Assembly (NCBI GenBank): GCA_018333605.1
Contig: JAGXSV010000004.1
Location: 1 to 64,000, forward strand
Direction: 5' to 3'
Origin: Hydrogenophaga sp.
Lineage (GTDB): Bacteria; Pseudomonadota; Gammaproteobacteria; Burkholderiales; Burkholderiaceae_C
DNA: 64,000 nt
In this document: piece by piece, positions 56,437 through 64,000 of the stretch
How positions within the stretch are numbered: the stretch's first letter is position 1
How the letters are laid out: each line of letters begins with the position of its first letter
Made by a program: the position numbers and the translations under genes
Notes under the pieces: model-generated
Told to the model about the DNA's origin: nothing
The model's input: only the letters and a program-made list of their open reading frames with translations
Database searches by the model: none

Positions 56437-58061
56437 GCGCTCCCACAAGCACGACAGCCCAGGCACCGCTATTGCAGGTCCGCGGCTTGAACGTGTCCTT
56501 CGGCGGGCAAACCGTGGTTCGCAACATCGACTTTTCCATTGCTGCGGGTGAAAAGCTGGCCTTGGTCGGCGAGTCCGGGTCAGGCAAAACGGTGTCTGCG
56601 CTTTCTCTGCTGCGACTGGTGCACAACGCGCAAGTCGGCGGCTCGGCCCTGTTGCAGGGGCGCGACCTGCTGCAGATGAGCGAACACCAGTTGCGCGGCG
56701 TGCGCGGTGACGAGGTGGCCATCATCTTCCAGGAACCCATGACGGCGCTCAACCCGCTCTACACCGTGGGCGACCAGATCGGTGAGGTGCTGCAACTCAA
56801 AAAGGGCTTCACACCGCGCCAGGCACTGGCCGGCACGGTGGAACTGCTGGCCTCCACCGGCATTGCAGAGCCAGCACGCCGCGCGGGCGCTTACCCGCAC
56901 CAACTCAGCGGCGGCCAGCGCCAACGCGCCATGATCGCCATGGCGCTGGCGAGCCAACCCAAACTGCTGCTGGCCGACGAGCCCACCACGGCGCTCGACG
57001 TGAGTCTGCGCGGCCAGATGCTGGATCTGCTGGCCGACTTGCAACGCCAGCACGGCATGGCCGTGCTGCTGATCACGCACGACTTGAACCTGGTCCGGCG
57101 CTTTGCCGATCGCGTGGCGGTGATGGAGCGCGGCATGCTGGTGGAGCAGGGCGCGGTGGCCGCCGTGTTTGCGGCGCCGCAACACCCCTATACCCAGATG
57201 TTGCTGGCCAGCAAGCCTGAGCGGGATGTGGTGGAAGCCGCTGCCGCCTCCGTCGCGCCGCCGGTGCTGCAGGCCAGGCAGATGCGGGTGAGCTATGCCG
57301 TGCCGTTGTCCGGGCTGAAAGGCTGGTTCAAAAAGGGCGCCTATGTGGCCGTGCAAGGCGCTGACCTGGACCTGGCGCCCGGTCAAACGCTGGGCGTCAT
57401 GGGTGAGTCTGGCTCAGGCAAATCGACGCTGGCGCTGGCAGCACTGGGTCTGCTGCCGCACCAGGGCAGCCTGCAAGTCACCGGTACCGACTGGACCGAG
57501 GCCCAGCGAAATGGGCAGAGCCGGGCGCTGCGCCAGCGCATTCAGGTCGTGTTTCAGGACCCGTTCTCTTCCCTCTCGCCCCGCATGACCATCGAACAGA
57601 TCGTGGGCGAAGGCCTTCTGGTTCACGAGCCGAATCTGCGGCAAGAGCAGCGGCGCCAGCGCGTGGTGGCCGCACTGGCCGAAGTGGGTCTGGTACAAGA
57701 CCCCAGCCAGGCCGGCGACTGGTTGCAGCGCTATCCACACGAGTTTTCAGGCGGGCAGCGGCAACGCCTGGCCATTGCCCGCGCGCTCATCGTGGGTCCG
57801 CAGGTGCTGGTGCTGGACGAGCCCACCAGCGCGTTGGACGTGACGGTGCAAAAACAGGTGCTCGCCCTGCTGCAGCGACTGCAGCGCGAGCGCGGGCTGA
57901 GTTATTTGCTGATCACGCATGACGTGGACGTGATCCGCGCCATGGCGCACGATGTGCTTGTCATGAAAGATGGGCATGTGGTGGAGTACGGCGCGGTGCA
58001 GCAGGTGCTTGAGCGGCCTGCCCATCCCTACACACGCACGCTGGTGCAGGCGGCTGCTTGA
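56433..58061 (+). CDS. yejF: ABC peptide importer ATPase with two nucleotide-binding domains (YejF type)
   Basis: A 542-residue fused ATPase. First domain: Walker A LVGESGSGKTVSALSLL, signature YPHQLSGGQRQRAMIAMAL, Walker B LLLADEPTTALDV. Second domain: Walker A VMGESGSGKSTLALAAL, signature YPHEFSGGQRQRLAIARAL, Walker B VLVLDEPTSALDV. All key residues are intact in both halves. It powers the YejBE channel. The start overlaps the yejE stop (ATGA). Confidence 0.95.
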   Translation: MSAPTSTTAQAPLLQVRGLNVSFGGQTVVRNIDFSIAAGEKLALVGESGSGKTVSALSLLRLVHNAQVGGSALLQGRDLLQMSEHQLRGVRGDEVAIIFQEPMTALNPLYTVGDQIGEVLQLKKGFTPRQALAGTVELLASTGIAEPARRAGAYPHQLSGGQRQRAMIAMALASQPKLLLADEPTTALDVSLRGQMLDLLADLQRQHGMAVLLITHDLNLVRRFADRVAVMERGMLVEQGAVAAVFAAPQHPYTQMLLASKPERDVVEAAAASVAPPVLQARQMRVSYAVPLSGLKGWFKKGAYVAVQGADLDLAPGQTLGVMGESGSGKSTLALAALGLLPHQGSLQVTGTDWTEAQRNGQSRALRQRIQVVFQDPFSSLSPRMTIEQIVGEGLLVHEPNLRQEQRRQRVVAALAEVGLVQDPSQAGDWLQRYPHEFSGGQRQRLAIARALIVGPQVLVLDEPTSALDVTVQKQVLALLQRLQRERGLSYLLITHDVDVIRAMAHDVLVMKDGHVVEYGAVQQVLERPAHPYTRTLVQAAA

Positions 58062-58239
58062 ACTGCCGGGTGCACGCGCTGGCGTCCACCCGTTTCGGTC
58101 CACGTTGCTGTTGCACGCATTCACGCGTTGCCTCGCATCAGCAAGGGCTGTGCCGGCGTCGCGGCATACTTGACTTTTATCAACCCCCAGCCTGCGCCGA
58201 ACCACTATAAAAGCGGGTTCCGCCTGGCCGCCGTGCCCC

Positions 58240-59052
58240 ATGGAAATTCGAATGAACGACCACCCCACTTCTGCGCCCAACATGCCCGTCCCCGTTTCCC
58301 TGCGCTCGCCCTTGCGCTGGCTGGCGCTGGGTTGGGCCGATCTGCGCCGCAACCCTGCGCCGGGGCTGTGGCACGGCATGTTGCTGGCTGGCGGAGGCTG
58401 GTTGCTGTTGTGGGGCGCGCGCGACCAGTTCTGGCTGTTGGCTGGCGCCTTCTCTGGCTTTTTGATCGTAGCGCCCATCCTGGCCACCGGCCTCTACCAC
58501 GTGAGCCGGGCGTGCAACAGCGGGCGTTGCGTGGGCATGCCCGAAGTGATCGCCCTCTGGCGCTCGGGCGACGGTCGCCTCGTTCGCTTCGGTTTGTTGC
58601 TGGGGCTTGCCGGCACCGGCTGGGTGCTCACCTCGGCGGGTTTGATCACCCTGTGGTCGCCCGAGCCCATCCACAAACCCATCGATTTCCTGCGCCATGT
58701 GGTGCTGGTGCGCGAAATCGGCCTCTTTGAGGTCTGGTTGCTGCTGGGCGCCTTGCTGGCGGCCCCGGTGTTTGCATCCAGCGTCGTAGCCATCCCCATG
58801 CTGGTTGATACCTCCGTACCCATCAGCATGGCGGTTACCGAGAGTTGGCGCGCCGTGGCCAACCACCCTGCACCCATGGCATTTTGGGCCGTGTTGATCG
58901 GGCTGCTGGTGGGTCTGGGCATGTTCACCGCGCTGCTCGGCCTGGTTGTGGTCATTCCCCTCATTGCCCATGCCAGTTGGCACGCCTACTGCGACCTCAC
59001 GCAGAGGCCCGTTTCTCTGCCTGGCGGCATTGAGTCGACAGGTGGAGGCTGA
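58240..59052 (+). CDS. DUF2189-like integral membrane protein
   Basis: A 270-residue protein with about six membrane helices (GMLLAGGGWLLLWGA, LLAGAFSGFLIVAPILATGL, LLLGLAGTGWVLTSAGLITL, LLGALLAAPVFASSVVAIPM, FWAVLIGLLVGLGMFTALLG). LRWLALGWADLRRNPAPGLW and VAIPMLVDTSVPISMAVTES fit the DUF2189 family, whose function is unknown. A second ATG (58252) is an equally possible start. The DUF2788 gene follows after three bases and is probably cotranscribed. Confidence 0.8.
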   Translation: MEIRMNDHPTSAPNMPVPVSLRSPLRWLALGWADLRRNPAPGLWHGMLLAGGGWLLLWGARDQFWLLAGAFSGFLIVAPILATGLYHVSRACNSGRCVGMPEVIALWRSGDGRLVRFGLLLGLAGTGWVLTSAGLITLWSPEPIHKPIDFLRHVVLVREIGLFEVWLLLGALLAAPVFASSVVAIPMLVDTSVPISMAVTESWRAVANHPAPMAFWAVLIGLLVGLGMFTALLGLVVVIPLIAHASWHAYCDLTQRPVSLPGGIESTGGG

Positions 59053-59055
59053 ATC

Positions 59056-59277
59056 ATGGAAGCAACCCTGTTTGGCTACACGGAAGGACAGATTGCCCAA
59101 TTCGGCCTCACCTTTGGTGTGGGTGCCTTTATTTTGTACATGTTGTTCATCGTCTTGAATCTGGCGCTGGAATCCAAAGCTGGCAAGTTCGGCACCTTCA
59201 TTTTGTTTTTGGTGCTCTCGTTTGGCATGTTGGGATTCATGGCCAAGAACATCATTCAGTGGTTTTTGGGAATCTGA
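59056..59277 (+). CDS. DUF2788 small membrane protein
   Basis: A 73-residue protein with two membrane helices (QFGLTFGVGAFILYMLFIVL and FGTFILFLVLSFGMLGFMAK), matching the short DUF2788 family of Betaproteobacteria. Function unknown. It sits three bases after the DUF2189-like gene. Confidence 0.87.
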   Translation: MEATLFGYTEGQIAQFGLTFGVGAFILYMLFIVLNLALESKAGKFGTFILFLVLSFGMLGFMAKNIIQWFLGI

Positions 59278-59410
59278 TCGGTTAACGCGGCCTTGCGTTC
59301 GATTGCCCCTTCGGTTCGCATCACGCGATCCGAGGTATGCAGCGGTTCATGTTGCGCTGCTGCGTCCCGGAGGGTGCCGGGCAAGGCGCTGTGTTTGAAC
59401 GCCTTGAATC

Positions 59411-59440
59411 TTGCAAGCAGCCCCTTTACGGGGTTATAAT
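59411..59440 (+). promoter_or_regulatory. Sigma-70 promoter of rimP-nusA-infB
   Basis: TTGCAA (59411-59416), 18-base spacer, perfect TATAAT (59435-59440). It gives a leader of about 90 bases before rimP. Confidence 0.8.
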
Positions 59441-59455
59441 GCGAGCTTCACGACC

Positions 59456-59488
59456 AAATGGGCGGGTTACTACCGGCCCATTTTTTTT
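59456..59488 (+). terminator. Terminator-like leader hairpin ahead of rimP (possible attenuator)
   Basis: AAATGGGC ... GCCCATTT stem with an inner GGT/ACC pairing, followed by eight T residues at 59481-59488. It stands between the promoter and the rimP start, so a transcript must read through an intrinsic terminator to reach the operon. Confidence 0.7.
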
Positions 59489-59539
59489 GGCCGAACGCTT
59501 TTACCCCCGCGCAAACCCTTAGGGCAGACACCATACACA

Positions 59540-60130
59540 ATGGCCTGGCAAGAAATCGTAGAACAAACCGTCACCGGACTGGGTTTTGACCTGGTGGAGC
59601 TTGATCGCTCTAGCGGTGGTTTATTGCGTGTGACCATCGACTGGCCATGGCAGCCGCCTCAAGCTGGCGAAGAGCCTCTGCCCGAGCGCTTTGTGACCGT
59701 TGAGGATTGTGAAAAAATCACACGCCAGTTGCAGTATTTGCTGGAGGTGGAGGGGCTTGAGTACCGCCGCCTTGAGGTGGGCTCGCCGGGTATTGATCGT
59801 CCGCTGAGGCATGAAATCGACTATGTGCGGTTCGAGGGTCATGTGGTGGACCTCGTCTTGAAGGCGCCGATTGGTGTTACGGCTTCCGATGTCTCGGCCA
59901 ATCGGAAAAAATTTCGCGGCACGCTTGAGCGTGCTGAAGACGGTGTGCAGTGGCAGGTGGTCTGGAGTGATGCGCCGGAGGTAAAGCCTGGGGTGCGCGT
60001 GAGCAAGAGGCGCGTACCGCCGCCGTTGCAGGCACTGGTTTTCACGCTGGAAGATGTCCAGCAGGCGCGACTGGCCCCTATTGTGAGTTTCAAGGGGCGG
60101 CGGGCTCCGGGCGTTGCTGATGCCGATTGA
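59540..60130 (+). CDS. rimP: Ribosome maturation factor RimP
   Basis: A 196-residue factor for 30S subunit assembly. It has WQEIVEQTVTGLGFDLVELD, the conserved EDCEKITRQLQYLLEVE (linked to RimP's CxxxSR-type helix) and EVGSPGIDRPLRHEIDYVRF. The C-terminal SH3-like domain continues to the end. First gene of the classic rimP-nusA-infB operon. Confidence 0.94.
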   Translation: MAWQEIVEQTVTGLGFDLVELDRSSGGLLRVTIDWPWQPPQAGEEPLPERFVTVEDCEKITRQLQYLLEVEGLEYRRLEVGSPGIDRPLRHEIDYVRFEGHVVDLVLKAPIGVTASDVSANRKKFRGTLERAEDGVQWQVVWSDAPEVKPGVRVSKRRVPPPLQALVFTLEDVQQARLAPIVSFKGRRAPGVADAD

Positions 60131-60211
60131 CTTGTGCGCTGCGCGCAAACGAATGCGAATGCGAATAATTGTGTTGATTCTGAAAAAGATATCCGGAAAG
60201 GTGGGCGAGTA

Positions 60212-61711
60212 ATGAACCGCGAAATGTTGATGCTGATTGATGCCATCTCCCGCGAGAAGAACGTCGAACGCGACGTGGTGCTTGGTGCGGTGGAGTTGGC
60301 GCTGGCCTCGGCCACCAAGAAACTTTATAAGGGCGATGTGGACATCCGGGTTGCCATGAACCCCGACGATGGCTCATATGAGACCTTTCGCCGCTGGCTT
60401 GTGGTGCCCGATGAAGCAGGCCTGCAAAATCCCGAGGCTGAGGAGTTGCTCTCCGATGCGCGCGACGAGATTGCTGATATTGAAGAGGGCGACTTCATTG
60501 AAAAGCCGGTGGAAAGCGTGCCAATCGGTCGCATTGGTGCAATGGCTGCCAAGCAGGTGATCTTGCAAAAAATCCGGGATGCTGAGCGCGAGATGCTGTT
60601 GAACGACTTCATGTCGCGTGGCGACAGGATTTTTGTCGGCACCGTCAAGCGCATGGACAAGGGCGATCTCATTGTCGAGAGTGGCCGTGTGGAGGGTCGC
60701 CTGCGTCGCAGCGAAATGATCCCGAAGGAAAACTTCCGCACCGGCGACCGCGTGCGCGCCATGATCATGGAGGTGGACCTGACGCTGCGCGGCGCCCCCA
60801 TTTTGTTGTCGCGTTCCGCGCCTGAATTCATGATTGAGTTGTTCCGCCTGGAAGTGCCCGAAATTGAGCAGGGTCTGCTGGAGATCAAGACCTGCGCCCG
60901 CGACCCTGGTTCACGTGCCAAGATTGCCGTTCACACCCTGGACAAGCGCATTGACCCGATTGGCACCTGTGTGGGTGTCCGCGGTTCACGCGTGAACGGT
61001 GTCACCAACGAGCTCGCTGGCGAGCGCGTTGACATTGTGCTGTGGAGCGAAGATCCGGCCCAGTTCGTCATCGGTGCTTTGGCCCCTGCCAATGTCCAGT
61101 CCATCGTGGTGGACGAAGAGCGCCACGCCATGGACGTGGTGGTGGACGAGGAAAACCTGGCGATTGCCATTGGCCGTGGCGGTCAGAACGTGCGGCTGGC
61201 ATCGGAGTTGACCGGCTGGCGCATCAATATCATGACCGCCGACGAGTCGGCACAAAAGCAGGCCGAAGAGGCCGACGGCATTCGCAAGATTTTCATGGCC
61301 AAGCTGGACGTGGATCAAGAAATTGCAGACATCCTGATCGAGGAAGGTTTCACCAGCCTCGAAGAAGTGGCGTACGTCCCCATCCAGGAAATGCTTGAAA
61401 TTGAATCGTTCGATGAGGACACCGTCAATGAGCTCCGCACCCGTGCCAAGGATGTCTTGCTCACCATGGAACTCGCCCGGGAAGAAAGCGTTGAAGAGGT
61501 TTCACAAGACCTGCGTGATCTCGACGGCGTGACCTTGGAGCTGGTAGCCAAACTGGCCGACGGCGGGATTCACACCCGCGACGAGTTGGCCGACCTGGCC
61601 ACCGACGAGTTGACCGACATCACCGGACAAACGCCTGAAGAGGCTACCGCGCTGATCATGCTGGCCCGCGCTCACTGGTTCGCCAGTGACGAAGCGCAAC
61701 CCACGACCTGA
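60212..61711 (+). CDS. nusA: Transcription termination/antitermination factor NusA
   Basis: A 499-residue RNA-polymerase-associated factor. In order: N-terminal RNAP-binding domain ([20 protein letters not shown]), S1 domain ([20 protein letters not shown]), KH1 and KH2 ([60 protein letters not shown]) and two C-terminal acidic helix-hairpin repeats. Complete. The ATG at 60212 follows a GGAAAGG-containing leader. Confidence 0.96.
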   Translation: MNREMLMLIDAISREKNVERDVVLGAVELALASATKKLYKGDVDIRVAMNPDDGSYETFRRWLVVPDEAGLQNPEAEELLSDARDEIADIEEGDFIEKPVESVPIGRIGAMAAKQVILQKIRDAEREMLLNDFMSRGDRIFVGTVKRMDKGDLIVESGRVEGRLRRSEMIPKENFRTGDRVRAMIMEVDLTLRGAPILLSRSAPEFMIELFRLEVPEIEQGLLEIKTCARDPGSRAKIAVHTLDKRIDPIGTCVGVRGSRVNGVTNELAGERVDIVLWSEDPAQFVIGALAPANVQSIVVDEERHAMDVVVDEENLAIAIGRGGQNVRLASELTGWRINIMTADESAQKQAEEADGIRKIFMAKLDVDQEIADILIEEGFTSLEEVAYVPIQEMLEIESFDEDTVNELRTRAKDVLLTMELAREESVEEVSQDLRDLDGVTLELVAKLADGGIHTRDELADLATDELTDITGQTPEEATALIMLARAHWFASDEAQPTT

Positions 61712-61742
61712 CCAGCGGAGGCCCCAGCGGAGAAAAGAACCT

Positions 61743-64000
61743 ATGACCAGTACCACCGTCGCCGAATTGGCTGCCGAGCTCAACAAACCCACCTCCCTTT
61801 TGCTGGAGCAACTCTCCGCATCCGGGGTGCCCAAGACATCTGGAGCCGATCCGCTATCAGAAGCCGACAAACAAATGCTGCTGGGCCACCTCAAGGCCAG
61901 CCATGGCACGGCCAGTGCCGAGCGCAAAAAGATCACCTTGGTGAAGAAGTCCACCTCGGAGATCAAGCAGGCTGACGCCACCGGGCGCGCGCGCACCATT
62001 CAGGTGGAAGTTCGCAAAAAGCGCACCTTCATCAAGCGCGACGACGAAGTTGTGGTGCCTGAGGTTGCCGCAGACCAGGTCGAAGCGGTGGAACCCGTTT
62101 TCGTGGTGGACACGGCTGAGCTGGCCCGGCGCGAGGAAGATGCCCGCCGACAGGCTGAGTTGCTGCGTCGCCAGGAAGAAGAATTGGCGCAAAAACGGCG
62201 CGATCGCGAAGCGGAAGAAAGCCGTCGAGCTGAAGCTGAAGCAGCCCGTGCAGCAGCTGAAGCTGCACAGGCGGCTGCCGCTGCCGAGGCTGCTGCGGTG
62301 GCCAGGGCTGCAGCCGTTACCGAAGCGCCGAGCGCCCCTACCGAGGAAACGCTGGCCGCCGACGCTGCCAAGCGCGCTCAGGTCAAAACGGACACGCTTG
62401 AGCGCGAGTCCGCCGCACGTGTGCTGGCCGACAAGAACGCCGAAGTGAAGCGCGCCGAAGAACTGCGTGCGCAAGATCTCGTCGAGCGCCGCCGCAAAGC
62501 CGAGGCTGAAGCTGCGAACATCCGCGCCATGATGGCGGCTCCCGCCAAGACCATGGTGGCCAAGAAGCCAGAGCCAACACCAGATCCCAAAGCCGGCATC
62601 AAAGGGACGCTGCACAAGCCGGCTGGAACGCCCGTCAAGCCAGTCGCCGTTGCTGGCACCACAGCAGCGCCGGGTGCGGCAGGCAAGAAGGAAGTCAAGT
62701 CTGAAAACCTGTCTTCCACCTGGAAAGACGACGCTGCCAAGAAGAAGGAAATCAAGACCCGTGGCGACACCAGCGCCGGTCGTTCCAACTGGCGCGGAGG
62801 CCCCCGTGGTGGTGGAGGCGGTCGCCGCGGGGACCGTGATTCGCGCGGCGATCACGGCCAGGGCAATTTTGTGGCACCGACCGAAGTTAAGGTCATCGAA
62901 GTGCATGTGCCCGAGACCATCACGGTCGCGGAACTGGCGCACAAGATGAGCTTGAAGTCGTCCGAGGTCATCAAGCAACTGATGAAGCTGGGTCAGATGG
63001 TCACCATCAACCAGCCGCTGGACCAAGACACCGCCATGATCGTGGTGGAGGAACTGGGCCACAAGGCGGTGGTCGCCGCGCTGGACGATCCGGAAGCCTT
63101 CACCGATGATGACTCGACCCAGCAGCAAGCTGAACTGCTGCCGCGTGCGCCTGTTGTGACCGTCATGGGTCACGTTGACCACGGCAAGACTTCCTTGCTG
63201 GACTATATTCGTCGAGCCAAGGTCGCTGCCGGGGAAGCTGGCGGTATCACGCAGCACATTGGCGCTTACCACGTCGAAACGCCGCGCGGCATGGTCTCGT
63301 TCCTGGACACACCCGGTCACGAGGCGTTTACGGCCATGCGTGCCCGCGGTGCACAGGCTACCGACATCGTTATCCTCGTCTGCGCAGCCGACGACGGTGT
63401 GATGCCGCAGACCAGGGAAGCCATCAAACACGCCAAGGCGGCGGGCGTCCCGATCGTGGTCGCGCTGACCAAGATCGACAAGCCGGGAATCAACCTGGAG
63501 AAAGTTCGCTCCGAGCTCGTGGCCGAAGAAGTTGTGCCCGAAGAGTTCGGTGGCGACGTGCCCTTCGTGGGCGTGTCGGCCAAGACGGGTGCGGGCATCG
63601 ACGCTCTGCTGGAGCAGGTGTTGCTGCAGGCGGAGGTACTGGAACTCAAGGCGCCTGTGGAGGCCATGGCCAAGGGCCTGGTGATTGAAGCGCGTCTGGA
63701 CAAAGGACGTGGCTCGGTGGCCACCGTGCTGGTGCAGAGCGGTACGCTCAAGACCGGTGACGTGGTGCTGGTGGGTCAGACCTCGGGCCGGGTGCGCGCC
63801 ATGTTGGACGAAAACGGCAAGCCCATCAAATCTGCAGGTCCTTCGATCCCGGTGGAGATCCAGGGTCTGTCGGAAGTGCCACAGGCCGGTGACGACTTCA
63901 TGGTGATGACCGACGAGCGCCGCGCTCGCGAAATCGCCACCTACCGTGCAGGCAAGTTCCGCAACACCAAGCTGGCTCGCCAACAGGCCGCCAAGCTGGA
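61743..64000 (+). CDS. infB: Translation initiation factor IF-2 (3' end outside window)
   Basis: The first 752 codons of IF-2. The N-terminal IF2-N domain reads [20 protein letters not shown]; a long Ala/Glu/Arg-rich coiled linker follows (about 115-280), a Gly/Arg patch ([20 protein letters not shown]), a second IF2-N-like motif ([20 protein letters not shown]) and the GTPase with G1 [17 protein letters not shown]2 [14 protein letters not shown]3 [17 protein letters not shown] and G4 [10 protein letters not shown]. It has the long-linker architecture usual in Proteobacteria. The frame is open to the last base. Confidence 0.96.
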   Translation, partial: MTSTTVAELAAELNKPTSLLLEQLSASGVPKTSGADPLSEADKQMLLGHLKASHGTASAERKKITLVKKSTSEIKQADATGRARTIQVEVRKKRTFIKRDDEVVVPEVAADQVEAVEPVFVVDTAELARREEDARRQAELLRRQEEELAQKRRDREAEESRRAEAEAARAAAEAAQAAAAAEAAAVARAAAVTEAPSAPTEETLAADAAKRAQVKTDTLERESAARVLADKNAEVKRAEELRAQDLVERRRKAEAEAANIRAMMAAPAKTMVAKKPEPTPDPKAGIKGTLHKPAGTPVKPVAVAGTTAAPGAAGKKEVKSENLSSTWKDDAAKKKEIKTRGDTSAGRSNWRGGPRGGGGGRRGDRDSRGDHGQGNFVAPTEVKVIEVHVPETITVAELAHKMSLKSSEVIKQLMKLGQMVTINQPLDQDTAMIVVEELGHKAVVAALDDPEAFTDDDSTQQQAELLPRAPVVTVMGHVDHGKTSLLDYIRRAKVAAGEAGGITQHIGAYHVETPRGMVSFLDTPGHEAFTAMRARGAQATDIVILVCAADDGVMPQTREAIKHAKAAGVPIVVALTKIDKPGINLEKVRSELVAEEVVPEEFGGDVPFVGVSAKTGAGIDALLEQVLLQAEVLELKAPVEAMAKGLVIEARLDKGRGSVATVLVQSGTLKTGDVVLVGQTSGRVRAMLDENGKPIKSAGPSIPVEIQGLSEVPQAGDDFMVMTDERRAREIATYRAGKFRNTKLARQQAAKL

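Noticed and set aside
59441-59539. A tRNA or metY-like RNA gene ahead of rimP as in enterobacteria
   Set aside because: No cloverleaf or T-loop sequence is present; only the terminator-like hairpin is visible.
61857-63983. Very long open frame on the minus strand opposite infB
   Set aside because: Composition (His/Gly/Arg-rich, no motifs) is that of antisense reading of a GC-rich gene; infB on the + strand has all G motifs.

Overview
The window is high-GC bacterial DNA that looks like a chromosome segment of a betaproteobacterium, order Burkholderiales and most likely family Comamonadaceae (Hydrogenophaga/Acidovorax-like). This is inferred from the phaC-phaA-phaB polymer operon, the rimP-nusA-infB operon, FabI, a periplasmic LigE-type ligase, DUF2237/DUF2788/DUF465 genes and a GC-rich intergenic repeat seen in four copies. 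No database search was run; all family names come from reading motifs.

Region 1 (1-8.9 kb). A decayed IS630 transposase lies at the left edge. Minus-strand genes follow: a Nudix hydrolase, a TRAP-type binding protein, a fumarylpyruvate-hydrolase-like gene broken by a 937-bp IS5-family element, a 2Fe-2S ferredoxin, a glutamine-synthetase-like ligase and a Rieske oxygenase. A divergent GntR/FCD regulator follows. This resembles an aromatic or amine catabolic operon that is now damaged.

Region 2 (8.9-25.9 kb). A thymidine/AMP-phosphorylase-like gene overlaps a PRPP-synthetase-like gene. Next are a lipoprotein, an NfeD protease with a slipin truncated by a small deletion, and a tight operon of acyl-CoA ligase, E1alpha, E1beta, E2 and free ACP. 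A dead MFS transporter follows, then a convergent gene fusing ACP, fatty-acyl-AMP-ligase and PlsC domains. maiA and pgeF close the region.

Region 3 (26-30.1 kb) is the phaCAB polyhydroxyalkanoate operon. It ends at a terminator followed by the 5' end of a group IIC intron.

Region 4 (30.2-45.8 kb) is a P4-like genomic island at tRNA-Ser(GGA). It has an intact tyrosine integrase at the tRNA and a truncated second integrase at the far end, embedded in a direct repeat, which suggests tandem accretion. The cargo looks like phage defence: a 2219-aa DUF4011-helicase-Vsr-like nuclease protein, an AT-rich AAA ATPase with an unusual P-loop, and an SbcD/SbcC-like (YhaO/YhaN-like) nuclease-ATPase pair.

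Region 5 (45.9-64 kb) is housekeeping: DUF2237, a second SPFH/NfeD pair, a large basic-amino-acid decarboxylase, LigE, FabI, a yejABEF peptide importer, two small membrane proteins, and rimP-nusA-infB behind a promoter and a terminator-like leader hairpin. infB runs off the right end.
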